38,006 bases of DNA from Steinernema hermaphroditum (lineage: Eukaryota > Nematoda > Chromadorea > Rhabditida > Steinernematidae). The notes beneath the pieces were generated by a model. The model did not search any database. It was not told where the DNA came from and saw only the letters and a list, made by a program, of their open reading frames with translations. The position numbers were made by a program, and so were the translations under genes. Location: NCBI GenBank assembly GCA_030435675.1, contig JAUCMV010000028.1:1-38006 (forward strand), read 5' to 3'. Shown piece by piece: positions 24,401-36,700 of this stretch. The first letter of the stretch is position 1. Each line of letters begins with the position of its first letter.

Positions 24401-25228
24401 TGCAAAACTTTCAATTCGAGACAGATAGGGCCTTGTTCATGCAAAGAGTTCTGCATCTGACCCTCCTGCTCCAAAGTACCATAGCATTTTTATGATTGGA
24501 TCTTGTAGAACTGCACGAGCCTGATCGAACGCGCCTATTCCCGTTGGGATTACTGTGGACTATCTTAGTTTCCTGCAAAACTTTCAATTCGAGACAGATA
24601 GGGCCTTGTTCATGCAAAGAGTTCTGCATCTGACCCTCCTGCTCCAAAGTACCATAGCATTTTTATGATTGGATCTTGTAGAACTGCACGAGCCTGATCG
24701 AACGCGCCTATTCCCGTTGGGATTACTGTGGACTATCTTAGTTTCCTGCAAAACTTTCAATTCGAGACAGATAGGGCCTTGTTCATGCAAAGAGTTCTGC
24801 ATCTGACCCTCCTGCTCCAAAGTACCATAGCATTTTTATGATTGGATCTTGTAGAACTGCACGAGCCTGATCGAACGCGCCTATTCCCGTTGGGATTACT
24901 GTGGACTATCTTAGTTTCCTGCAAAACTTTCAATTCGAGACAGATAGGGCCTTGTTCATGCAAAGAGTTCTGCATCTGACCCTCCTGCTCCAAAGTACCA
25001 TAGCATTTTTATGATTGGATCTTGTAGAACTGCACGAGCCTGATCGAACGCGCCTATTCCCGTTGGGATTACTGTGGACTATCTTAGTTTCCTGCAAAAC
25101 TTTCAATTCGAGACAGATAGGGCCTTGTTCATGCAAAGAGTTCTGCATCTGACCCTCCTGCTCCAAAGTACCATAGCATTTTTATGATTGGATCTTGTAG
25201 AACTGCACGAGCCTGATCGAACGCGCCT
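21491..25228 (+). repeat. Second highly homogeneous satellite domain
   Basis: About 21 consecutive monomers of majority sequence at constant 173-bp spacing. The one difference I saw is ataggcccttg in place of atagggccttg near 23734-23742, a G-to-C change that keeps the length. The domain ends where cctactctcg appears near 25228. Confidence 0.9.
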
Positions 25229-28195
25229 ACTCTCGTTGGGATTACTGTGGACTATCTTAGTTTCCTGCAAAACTTTCAATTCGAGACAGATAGGGCCTTG
25301 TTCATGCAAAGAGTTCTGCATCTGACCCTCCTGCTCCAAAGTACCATAGCATTTTTATGATTGGATCTTGTAGAACTGCACGAGCCTGATCGAACGCGCC
25401 TACTCTCGTTGGGTTTCCTGTGGACTATCTTAGTTTCCTGCAAAACTTTCAATTCGAGACAGATAGGGCCCTTGTTCACACAAAGAGTTCTGCATCTGAC
25501 CCTCCTGCTCCAAAGTACCATAGCATTTTTATGATTGGATCTTGTAGAACTGCACGAGCCTGATCGAACGCGCCTACTCCCGTTGGGATTACTGTGGACT
25601 ATCTTAGTTTCCTGCAAAACTTTCAATTCGAGACAGATAGGGCCTTGTTCATGCAAAGAGTTCTGCATCTGACCCTCCTGCTCCAAAGTACCATAGCATT
25701 TTTATGATTGGATCTTGTAGAACTGCACGAGCCTGATCGAACGCGCCTATTCCCGTTGGGTTTACTGTGGACTATCTTAGTTTCCTGCAAAACTTTCAAT
25801 TCGAGACAGATAGGGCCTTGTTCATGCAAAGAGTTCTGCATCTGACCCTCCTGCTCCAAAGTACCATAGCATTTTTATGATTGGATCTTGTAGAACTGCA
25901 CGAGCCTGATCGAACGCGCCTATTCCCGTTGGGATTACTGTGGACTATCTTAGTTTCCTGCAAAACTTTCAATTCGAGACAGATAGGGCCTTGTTCACAC
26001 AAAGAGTTCTGCATCTGACCCTCCTGCTCCAAAGTACCATAGCATTTTTATGATTGGATCTTGTAGAACTGCACGAGCCTGATCGAACGCGCCTATTCCC
26101 GTTGGGATTACTGTGGACTATCTTAGTTTCCTGCAAAACTTTCAATTCGAGACAGATAGGGCCTTGTTCATGCAAAGAGTTCTGCATCTGACCCTCCTGC
26201 TCCAAAGTACCATAGCATTTTTATGATTGGATCTTGTAGAACTGCACGAGCCTGATCGAACGCGCCTATTCCCGTTGGGATTACTGTGGACTATCTTAGT
26301 TTCCTGCAAAACTTTCAATTCGAGACAGATAGGGCCCTTGCTCACACCAAGAGCTCTGCATCTGACCCTCCTGCTCCAAAGTACCATAGCATTTTTATGA
26401 TTGGATCTTGTAGAACTGCACGAGCCTGATCGAACGCGCCTACTCCCGTTGGATTTACTGTGGACTATCTTAGTTTCCTGCAAAACTTTCAATTCGAGAC
26501 AGATAGGGCCTTGTTCATGCAAAGAGTTCTGCATCTGACCCTCCTGCTCCAAAGTACCATAGCATTTTTATGATTGGATCTTGTAGAACTGCACGAGCCT
26601 GATCGAACGCGCCTATTCCCGTTGGGATTACTGTGGACTATCTTAGTTTCCTGCAAAACTTTCAATTCGAGACAGATAGGGCCTTGTTCATACAAAGAGT
26701 TCTGCATCTGACCCTCCTGCTCCAAAGTACCATAGCATTTTTATGATTGGATCTTGTAGAACTGCACGAGCCTGATCGAACGCGCCTATTCCCGTTGGGA
26801 TTACTGTGGACTATCTTAGTTTCCTGCAAAACTTTCAATTCGAGACAGATAGGGCCTTGTTCATGCAAAGAGTTCTGCATCTGACCCTCCTGCTCCAAAG
26901 TACCATAGCATTTTTATGATTGGATCTTGTAGAACTGCACGAGCCTGATCGAACGCGCCTACTCCCGTTGGGATTACTGTGGACTATCTTAGTTTCCTGC
27001 AAAACTTTCAATTCGAGACAGATAGGGCCTTGCTCACACCAAGAGCTCTGCATCTGACCCTCCTGCTCCAAAGTACCATAGCATTTTTATGATTGGATCT
27101 TGTAGAACTGCACGAGCCTGATCGAACGCGCCTACTCTCGTTGGGATTACTGTGGACTATCTTAGTTTCCTGCAAAACTTTCAATTCGAGACAGATAGGG
27201 CCTTGTTCACACAAAGAGTTCTGCATCTGACCCTCCTGCTCCAAAGTACCATAGCATTTTTATGATTGGATCTTGTAGAACTGCACGAGCCTGATCGAAC
27301 GCGCCTACTCTCGTTGGGATTACTGTGGACTATCTTAGTTTCCTGCAAAACTTTCAATTCGAGACAGATAGGGCCTTGCTCACACAAAGAGCTCTGCATC
27401 TGACCCTCCTGCTCCAAAGTACCATAGCATTTTTATGATTGGATCTTGTAGAACTGCACGAGCCTGATCGAACGCGCCTATTCCCGTTGGGATTACTGTG
27501 GACTATCTTAGTTTCCTGCAAAACTTTCAATTCGAGACAGATAGTGCCTTGTTCATGCAAAGAGTTCTGCATCTGACCCTCCTGCTCCAAAGTACCATAG
27601 CATTTTTATGATTGGATCTTGTAGAACTGCACGAGCCTGATCGAACGCGCCTATTCCCGTTGGGATTACTGTGGACTATCTTAGTTTCCTGCAAAACTTT
27701 CAATTCGAGACAGATAGGGCCTTGTTCATGCAAAGAGTTCTGCATCTGACCCTCCTGCTCCAAAGTACCATAGCATTTTTATGATTGGATCTTGTAGAAC
27801 TGCACGAGCCTGATCGAACGCGCCTACTCCCGTTGGGATTACTGTGGACTATCTTAGTTTCCTGCAAAACTTTCAATTCGAGACAGATAGGGCCTTGTTC
27901 ATGCAAAGAGTTCTGCATCTGACCCTCCTGCTCCAAAGTACCATAGCATTTTTATGATTGGATCTTGTAGAACTGCACGAGCCTGATCGAACGCGCCTAT
28001 TCCCGTTGGGATTACTGTGGACTATCTTAGTTTCCTGCAAAACTTTCAATTCGAGACAGATAGGGCCTTGTTCACACAAAGAGTTCTGCATCTGACCCTC
28101 CTGCTCCAAAGTACCATAGCATTTTTATGATTGGATCTTGTAGAACTGCACGAGCCTGATCGAACGCGCCTATTCCCGTTGGGATTCTGTGGCTT
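25229..28195 (+). repeat. Mosaic satellite domain
   Basis: About 17 monomers with a high density of minority states. Window L shows cctactctcg, cctactcccg, gggtttcc, gggtttac and ggatttac. Window R shows gttcacac, gttcatac, gctcacaccaagagctc and gctcacacaaagagctc. Two copies are 174 bp long because of an extra C in gggccctt (25469-25471 and 26335-26337). The T109 state recurs at 27545. Different window L and window R states are combined in many ways, which suggests recombination or conversion between the windows. The domain closes with the 9-bp insertion. Confidence 0.85.
28187..28195 (+). repeat. Nine-base insertion in variable window L
   Basis: The normal gggattactgtgg is interrupted after gggatt by ctgtggctt and then resumes with actgtgg, making a 182-bp unit. 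The inserted bases repeat the downstream ctgtgg, so a short slippage or template-switch duplication with a small change is the likely origin. It is the largest indel outside the first 1.3 kb and gives a unique landmark in this repeat. Confidence 0.92.
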
Positions 28196-31100
28196 ACTGT
28201 GGACTATCTTAGTTTCCTGCAAAACTTTCAATTCGAGACAGATAGGGCCTTGTTCATGCAAAGAGTTCTGCATCTGACCCTCCTGCTCCAAAGTACCATA
28301 GCATTTTTATGATTGGATCTTGTAGAACTGCACGAGCCTGATCGAACGCGCCTATTCCCGTTGGGATTACTGTGGACTATCTTAGTTTCCTGCAAAACTT
28401 TCAATTCGAGACAGATAGGGCCTTGTTCATGCAAAGAGTTCTGCATCTGACCCTCCTGCTCCAAAGTACCATAGCATTTTTATGATTGGATCTTGTAGAA
28501 CTGCACGAGCCTGATCGAACGCGCCTATTCCCGTTGGGATTACTGTGGACTATCTTAGTTTCCTGCAAAACTTTCAATTCGAGACAGATAGGGCCTTGTT
28601 CATGCAAAGAGTTCTGCATCTGACCCTCCTGCTCCAAAGTACCATAGCATTTTTATGATTGGATCTTGTAGAACTGCACGAGCCTGATCGAACGCGCCTA
28701 TTCCCGTTGGGATTACTGTGGACTATCTTAGTTTCCTGCAAAACTTTCAATTCGAGACAGATAGGGCCTTGTTCATACAAAGAGTTCTGCATCTGACCCT
28801 CCTGCTCCAAAGTACCATAGCATTTTTATGATTGGATCTTGTAGAACTGCACGAGCCTGATCGAACGCGCCTATTCCCGTTGGGATTACTGTGGACTATC
28901 TTAGTTTCCTGCAAAACTTTCAATTCGAGACAGATAGGGCCTTGTTCATGCAAAGAGTTCTGCATCTGACCCTCCTGCTCCAAAGTACCATAGCATTTTT
29001 ATGATTGGATCTTGTAGAACTGCACGAGCCTGATCGAACGCGCCTATTCCCGTTGGGATTACTGTGGACTATCTTAGTTTCCTGCAAAACTTTCAATTCG
29101 AGACAGATAGGCCTTGTTCATGCAAAGAGTTCTGCATCTGACCCTCCTGCTCCAAAGTACCATAGCATTTTTATGATTGGATCTTGTAGAACTGCACGAG
29201 CCTGATCGAACGCGCCTATTCCCGTTGGGATTACTGTGGACTATCTTAGTTTCCTGCAAAACTTTCAATTCGAGACAGATAGGGCCTTGTTCATGCAAAG
29301 AGTTCTGCATCTGACCCTCCTGCTCCAAAGTACCATAGCATTTTTATGATTGGATCTTGTAGAACTGCACGAGCCTGATCGAACGCGCCTATTCCCGTTG
29401 GGATTACTGTGGACTATCTTAGTTTCCTGCAAAACTTTCAATTCGAGACAGATAGGGCCTTGTTCATGCAAAGAGTTCTGCATCTGACCCTCCTGCTCCA
29501 AAGTACCATAGCATTTTTATGATTGGATCTTGTAGAACTGCACGAGCCTGATCGAACGCGCCTATTCCCGTTGGGATTACTGTGGACTATCTTAGTTTCC
29601 TGCAAAACTTTCAATTCGAGACAGATAGGGCCTTGTTCATGCAAAGAGTTCTGCATCTGACCCTCCTGCTCCAAAGTACCATAGCATTTTTATGATTGGA
29701 TCTTGTAGAACTGCACGAGCCTGATCGAACGCGCCTATTCCCGTTGGGATTACTGTGGACTATCTTAGTTTCCTGCAAAACTTTCAATTCGAGACAGATA
29801 GGGCCTTGTTCATGCAAAGAGTTCTGCATCTGACCCTCCTGCTCCAAAGTACCATAGCATTTTTATGATTGGATCTTGTAGAACTGCACGAGCCTGATCG
29901 AACGCGCCTATTCCCGTTGGGATTACTGTGGACTATCTTAGTTTCCTGCAAAACTTTCAATTCGAGACAGATAGGGCCTTGTTCATGCAAAGAGTTCTGC
30001 ATCTGACCCTCCTGCTCCAAAGTACCATAGCATTTTTATGATTGGATCTTGTAGAACTGCACGAGCCTGATCGAACGCGCCTATTCCCGTTGGGATTACT
30101 GTGGACTATCTTAGTTTCCTGCAAAACTTTCAATTCGAGACAGATAGGGCCTTGTTCATGCAAAGAGTTCTGCATCTGACCCTCCTGCTCCAAAGTACCA
30201 TAGCATTTTTATGATTGGATCTTGTAGAACTGCACGAGCCTGATCGAACGCGCCTATTCCCGTTGGGATTACTGTGGACTATCTTAGTTTCCTGCAAAAC
30301 TTTCAATTCGAGACAGATAGGGCCTTGTTCATGCAAAGAGTTCTGCATCTGACCCTCCTGCTCCAAAGTACCATAGCATTTTTATGATTGGATCTTGTAG
30401 AACTGCACGAGCCTGATCGAACGCGCCTATTCCCGTTGGGATTACTGTGGACTATCTTAGTTTCCTGCAAAACTTTCAATTCGAGACAGATAGGGCCTTG
30501 TTCATGCAAAGAGTTCTGCATCTGACCCTCCTGCTCCAAAGTACCATAGCATTTTTATGATTGGATCTTGTAGAACTGCACGAGCCTGATCGAACGCGCC
30601 TATTCCCGTTGGGATTACTGTGGACTATCTTAGTTTCCTGCAAAACTTTCAATTCGAGACAGATAGGGCCTTGTTCATACAAAGAGTTCTGCATCTGACC
30701 CTCCTGCTCCAAAGTACCATAGCATTTTTATGATTGGATCTTGTAGAACTGCACGAGCCTGATCGAACGCGCCTATTCCCGTTGGGATTACTGTGGACTA
30801 TCTTAGTTTCCTGCAAAACTTTCAATTCGAGACAGATAGGGCCTTGTTCATGCAAAGAGTTCTGCATCTGACCCTCCTGCTCCAAAGTACCATAGCATTT
30901 TTATGATTGGATCTTGTAGAACTGCACGAGCCTGATCGAACGCGCCTATTCCCGTTGGGATTACTGTGGACTATCTTAGTTTCCTGCAAAACTTTCAATT
31001 CGAGACAGATAGGGCCTTGTTCATGCAAAGAGTTCTGCATCTGACCCTCCTGCTCCAAAGTACCATAGCATTTTTATGATTGGATCTTGTAGAACTGCAC

Positions 31101-31810
31101 GAGCCTGATCGAACGCGCCTATTCCCGTTGGGATTACTGTGGACTATCTTAGTTTCCTGCAAAACTTTCAATTCGAGACAGATAGGGCCTTGTTCATGCA
31201 AAGAGTTCTGCATCTGACCCTCCTGCTCCAAAGTACCATAGCATTTTTATGATTGGATCTTGTAGAACTGCACGAGCCTGATCGAACGCGCCTATTCCCG
31301 TTGGGATTACTGTGGACTATCTTAGTTTCCTGCAAAACTTTCAATTCGAGACAGATAGGGCCTTGTTCATGCAAAGAGTTCTGCATCTGACCCTCCTGCT
31401 CCAAAGTACCATAGCATTTTTATGATTGGATCTTGTAGAACTGCACGAGCCTGATCGAACGCGCCTATTCCCGTTGGGATTACTGTGGACTATCTTAGTT
31501 TCCTGCAAAACTTTCAATTCGAGACAGATAGGGCCTTGTTCATGCAAAGAGTTCTGCATCTGACCCTCCTGCTCCAAAGTACCATAGCATTTTTATGATT
31601 GGATCTTGTAGAACTGCACGAGCCTGATCGAACGCGCCTATTCCCGTTGGGATTACTGTGGACTATCTTAGTTTCCTGCAAAACTTTCAATTCGAGACAG
31701 ATAGGGCCTTGTTCATGCAAAGAGTTCTGCATCTGACCCTCCTGCTCCAAAGTACCATAGCATTTTTATGATTGGATCTTGTAGAACTGCACGAGCCTGA
31801 TCGAACGCGC
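28196..31810 (+). repeat. Third homogeneous satellite domain
   Basis: About 21 monomers, nearly all majority sequence. The exceptions seen are gttcatac near 28773 and 30674, and a one-base deletion near 29110 (ataggcctt, giving a 172-bp unit). Otherwise the spacing is exactly 173 bp. Confidence 0.88.
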
Positions 31811-32461
31811 CTATTCTCGTTGGTTTTACTGTGGACTATCTTAGTTTCCTGCAAAACTTTCAATTCGAGACAGATAGGGCCTTGCTCACACAAAGAGCTC
31901 TGCATCTGACCCTCCTGCTCCAAAGTACCATAGCATTTTTATGATTGGATCTTGTAGAACTGCACGAGCCTGATCGAACGCGCCTATTCCCGTTGGGATT
32001 ACTGTGGACTATCTTAGTTTCCTGCAAAACTTTCAATTCGAGACAGATAGGGCCTTGTTCACACAAAGAGTTCTGCATCTGACCCTCCTGCTCCAAAGTA
32101 CCATAGCATTTTTATGATTGGATCTTGTAGAACTGCACGAGCCTGATCGAACGCGCCTATTCCCGTTGGGATTACTGTGGACTATCTTAGTTTCCTGCAA
32201 AACTTTCAATTCGAGACAGATAGGGCCTTGTTCATGCAAAGAGTTCTGCATCTGACCCTCCTGCTCCAAAGTACCATAGCATTTTTATGATTGGATCTTG
32301 TAGAACTGCACGAGCCTGATCGAACGCGCCTATTCCCGTTGGGATTACTGTGGACTATCTTAGTTTCCTGCAAAACTTTCAATTCGAGACAGATAGGGCC
32401 TTGTTCATGCAAAGAGTTCTGCATCTGACCCTCCTGCTCCAAAGTACCATAGCATTTTTAT

Positions 32462-32634
32462 GATTGGATCTTGTAGAACTGCACGAGCCTGATCGAACGC
32501 GCCTACTCTCGTTGGATTTCCTGTGGACTATCTTAGTTTCCTGCAAAACTTTCAATTCGAGACAGCAAGGCCCTTGCTCACACCAAGAGCTCTGCATCTG
32601 ACCCTCCTGCTCCAAAGTACCATAGCATTTTTAT
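32462..32634 (+). repeat. Type D monomer, copy 5
   Basis: It is the same linked haplotype, 76 monomers to the right of copy 4 (13,159 bp, which is 76 periods plus the 11 bases of net insertion between them). The two windows match the earlier copies despite the distance. Confidence 0.93.
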
Positions 32635-33153
32635 GATTGGATCTTGTAGAACTGCACGAGCCTGATCGAACGCGCCTATTCCCGTTGGGATTACTGTGGA
32701 CTATCTTAGTTTCCTGCAAAACTTTCAATTCGAGACAGATAGGGCCTTGTTCATGCAAAGAGTTCTGCATCTGACCCTCCTGCTCCAAAGTACCATAGCA
32801 TTTTTATGATTGGATCTTGTAGAACTGCACGAGCCTGATCGAACGCGCCTATTCCCGTTGGGATTACTGTGGACTATCTTAGTTTCCTGCAAAACTTTCA
32901 ATTCGAGACAGATAGGGCCTTGTTCATGCAAAGAGTTCTGCATCTGACCCTCCTGCTCCAAAGTACCATAGCATTTTTATGATTGGATCTTGTAGAACTG
33001 CACGAGCCTGATCGAACGCGCCTATTCCCGTTGGGATTACTGTGGACTATCTTAGTTTCCTGCAAAACTTTCAATTCGAGACAGATAGGGCCTTGTTCAT
33101 GCAAAGAGTTCTGCATCTGACCCTCCTGCTCCAAAGTACCATAGCATTTTTAT

Positions 33154-33326
33154 GATTGGATCTTGTAGAACTGCACGAGCCTGATCGAACGCGCCTACTC
33201 TCGTTGGATTTCCTGTGGACTATCTTAGTTTCCTGCAAAACTTTCAATTCGAGACAGCAAGGCCCTTGCTCACACCAAGAGCTCTGCATCTGACCCTCCT
33301 GCTCCAAAGTACCATAGCATTTTTAT
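33154..33326 (+). repeat. Type D monomer, copy 6
   Basis: It is the same linked haplotype, 4 monomers (692 bp) after copy 5. Majority monomers flank it. Copies 5 and 6 could be products of one four-monomer duplication. Confidence 0.93.
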
Positions 33327-33730
33327 GATTGGATCTTGTAGAACTGCACGAGCCTGATCGAACGCGCCTATTCCCGTTGGGATTACTGTGGACTATCTTA
33401 GTTTCCTGCAAAACTTTCAATTCGAGACAGATAGGGCCTTGTTCATGCAAAGAGTTCTGCATCTGACCCTCCTGCTCCAAAGTACCATAGCATTTTTATG
33501 ATTGGATCTTGTAGAACTGCACGAGCCTGATCGAACGCGCCTATTCCCGTTGGGATTACTGTGGACTATCTTAGTTTCCTGCAAAACTTTCAATTCGAGA
33601 CAGATAGGGCCTTGTTCATGCAAAGAGTTCTGCATCTGACCCTCCTGCTCCAAAGTACCATAGCATTTTTATGATTGGATCTTGTAGAACTGCACGAGCC
33701 TGATCGAACGCGCCTACTCCCGTTGGGATT

Positions 33731-36700
33731 ACTGTGGACTATCTTAGTTTCCTGCAAAACTTTCAATTCGAGACAGATAGGGCCTTGTTCATGCAAAGAG
33801 TTCTGCATCTGACCCTCCTGCTCCAAAGTACCATAGCATTTTTATGATTGGATCTTGTAGAACTGCACGAGCCTGATCGAACGCGCCTATTCCCGTTGGG
33901 ATTACTGTGGACTATCTTAGTTTCCTGCAAAACTTTCAATTCGAGACAGATAGGGCCTTGTTCATGCAAAGAGTTCTGCATCTGACCCTCCTGCTCCAAA
34001 GTACCATAGCATTTTTATGATTGGATCTTGTAGAACTGCACGAGCCTGATCGAACGCGCCTATTCCCGTTGGGATTACTGTGGACTATCTTAGTTTCCTG
34101 CAAAACTTTCAATTCGAGACAGATAGGGCCTTGTTCATGCAAAGAGTTCTGCATCTGACCCTCCTGCTCCAAAGTACCATAGCATTTTTATGATTGGATC
34201 TTGTAGAACTGCACGAGCCTGATCGAACGCGCCTACTCTCGTTGGGTTTCCTGTGGACTATCTTAGTTTCCTGCAAAACTTTCAATTCGAGACAGATAGG
34301 GCCTTGTTCATGCAAAGAGTTCTGCATCTGACCCTCCTGCTCCAAAGTACCATAGCATTTTTATGATTGGATCTTGTAGAACTGCACGAGCCTGATCGAA
34401 CGCGCCTATTCCCGTTGGGATTACTGTGGACTATCTTAGTTTCCTGCAAAACTTTCAATTCGAGACAGATAGGGCCTTGTTCATGCAAAGAGTTCTGCAT
34501 CTGACCCTCCTGCTCCAAAGTACCATAGCATTTTTATGATTGGATCTTGTAGAACTGCACGAGCCTGATCGAACGCGCCTATTCCCGTTGGGATTACTGT
34601 GGACTATCTTAGTTTCCTGCAAAACTTTCAATTCGAGACAGATAGGGCCTTGTTCATGCAAAGAGTTCTGCATCTGACCCTCCTGCTCCAAAGTACCATA
34701 GCATTTTTATGATTGGATCTTGTAGAACTGCACGAGCCTGATCGAACGCGCCTATTCCCGTTGGGATTACTGTGGACTATCTTAGTTTCCTGCAAAACTT
34801 TCAATTCGAGACAGATAGGGCCTTGTTCATGCAAAGAGTTCTGCATCTGACCCTCCTGCTCCAAAGTACCATAGCATTTTTATGATTGGATCTTGTAGAA
34901 CTGCACGAGCCTGATCGAACGCGCCTATTCCCGTTGGGATTACTGTGGACTATCTTAGTTTCCTGCAAAACTTTCAATTCGAGACAGATAGGGCCTTGTT
35001 CATGCAAAGAGTTCTGCATCTGACCCTCCTGCTCCAAAGTACCATAGCATTTTTATGATTGGATCTTGTAGAACTGCACGAGCCTGATCGAACGCGCCTA
35101 TTCCCGTTGGGATTACTGTGGACTATCTTAGTTTCCTGCAAAACTTTCAATTCGAGACAGATAGGGCCTTGTTCATGCAAAGAGTTCTGCATCTGACCCT
35201 CCTGCTCCAAAGTACCATAGCATTTTTATGATTGGATCTTGTAGAACTGCACGAGCCTGATCGAACGCGCCTATTCCCGTTGGGATTACTGTGGACTATC
35301 TTAGTTTCCTGCAAAACTTTCAATTCGAGACAGATAGGGCCTTGTTCATGCAAAGAGTTCTGCATCTGACCCTCCTGCTCCAAAGTACCATAGCATTTTT
35401 ATGATTGGATCTTGTAGAACTGCACGAGCCTGATCGAACGCGCCTATTCCCGTTGGGATTACTGTGGACTATCTTAGTTTCCTGCAAAACTTTCAATTCG
35501 AGACAGATAGGGCCTTGTTCATGCAAAGAGTTCTGCATCTGACCCTCCTGCTCCAAAGTACCATAGCATTTTTATGATTGGATCTTGTAGAACTGCACGA
35601 GCCTGATCGAACGCGCCTATTCCCGTTGGGATTACTGTGGACTATCTTAGTTTCCTGCAAAACTTTCAATTCGAGACAGATAGGGCCTTGTTCATGCAAA
35701 GAGTTCTGCATCTGACCCTCCTGCTCCAAAGTACCATAGCATTTTTATGATTGGATCTTGTAGAACTGCACGAGCCTGATCGAACGCGCCTATTCCCGTT
35801 GGGATTACTGTGGACTATCTTAGTTTCCTGCAAAACTTTCAATTCGAGACAGATAGGGCCTTGTTCACACAAAGAGTTCTGCATCTGACCCTCCTGCTCC
35901 AAAGTACCATAGCATTTTTATGATTGGATCTTGTAGAACTGCACGAGCCTGATCGAACGCGCCTATTCCCGTTGGGATTACTGTGGACTATCTTAGTTTC
36001 CTGCAAAACTTTCAATTCGAGACAGATAGGGCCTTGTTCATGCAAAGAGTTCTGCATCTGACCCTCCTGCTCCAAAGTACCATAGCATTTTTATGATTGG
36101 ATCTTGTAGAACTGCACGAGCCTGATCGAACGCGCCTATTCCCGTTGGGATTACTGTGGACTATCTTAGTTTCCTGCAAAACTTTCAATTCGAGACAGAT
36201 AGGGCCTTGTTCATGCAAAGAGTTCTGCATCTGACCCTCCTGCTCCAAAGTACCATAGCATTTTTATGATTGGATCTTGTAGAACTGCACGAGCCTGATC
36301 GAACGCGCCTATTCCCGTTGGGATTACTGTGGACTATCTTAGTTTCCTGCAAAACTTTCAATTCGAGACAGATAGGGCCTTGTTCATGCAAAGAGTTCTG
36401 CATCTGACCCTCCTGCTCCAAAGTACCATAGCATTTTTATGATTGGATCTTGTAGAACTGCACGAGCCTGATCGAACGCGCCTATTCCCGTTGGGATTAC
36501 TGTGGACTATCTTAGTTTCCTGCAAAACTTTCAATTCGAGACAGATAGGGCCTTGTTCATGCAAAGAGTTCTGCATCTGACCCTCCTGCTCCAAAGTACC
36601 ATAGCATTTTTATGATTGGATCTTGTAGAACTGCACGAGCCTGATCGAACGCGCCTATTCCCGTTGGGATTACTGTGGACTATCTTAGTTTCCTGCAAAA

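Larger units (their letters stand above)
31811..33730 (+). repeat. Mixed satellite domain containing D copies 5 and 6
   Basis: About 11 monomers. The first has a window L form found nowhere else in the window (attctcgttggttttac near 31813-31829), followed by gctcacacaaagagctc in window R. The next has gttcacac near 32056. Two type D monomers follow at 32462 and 33154, separated by majority monomers. A cctactcccg form appears near 33715. Confidence 0.85.
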
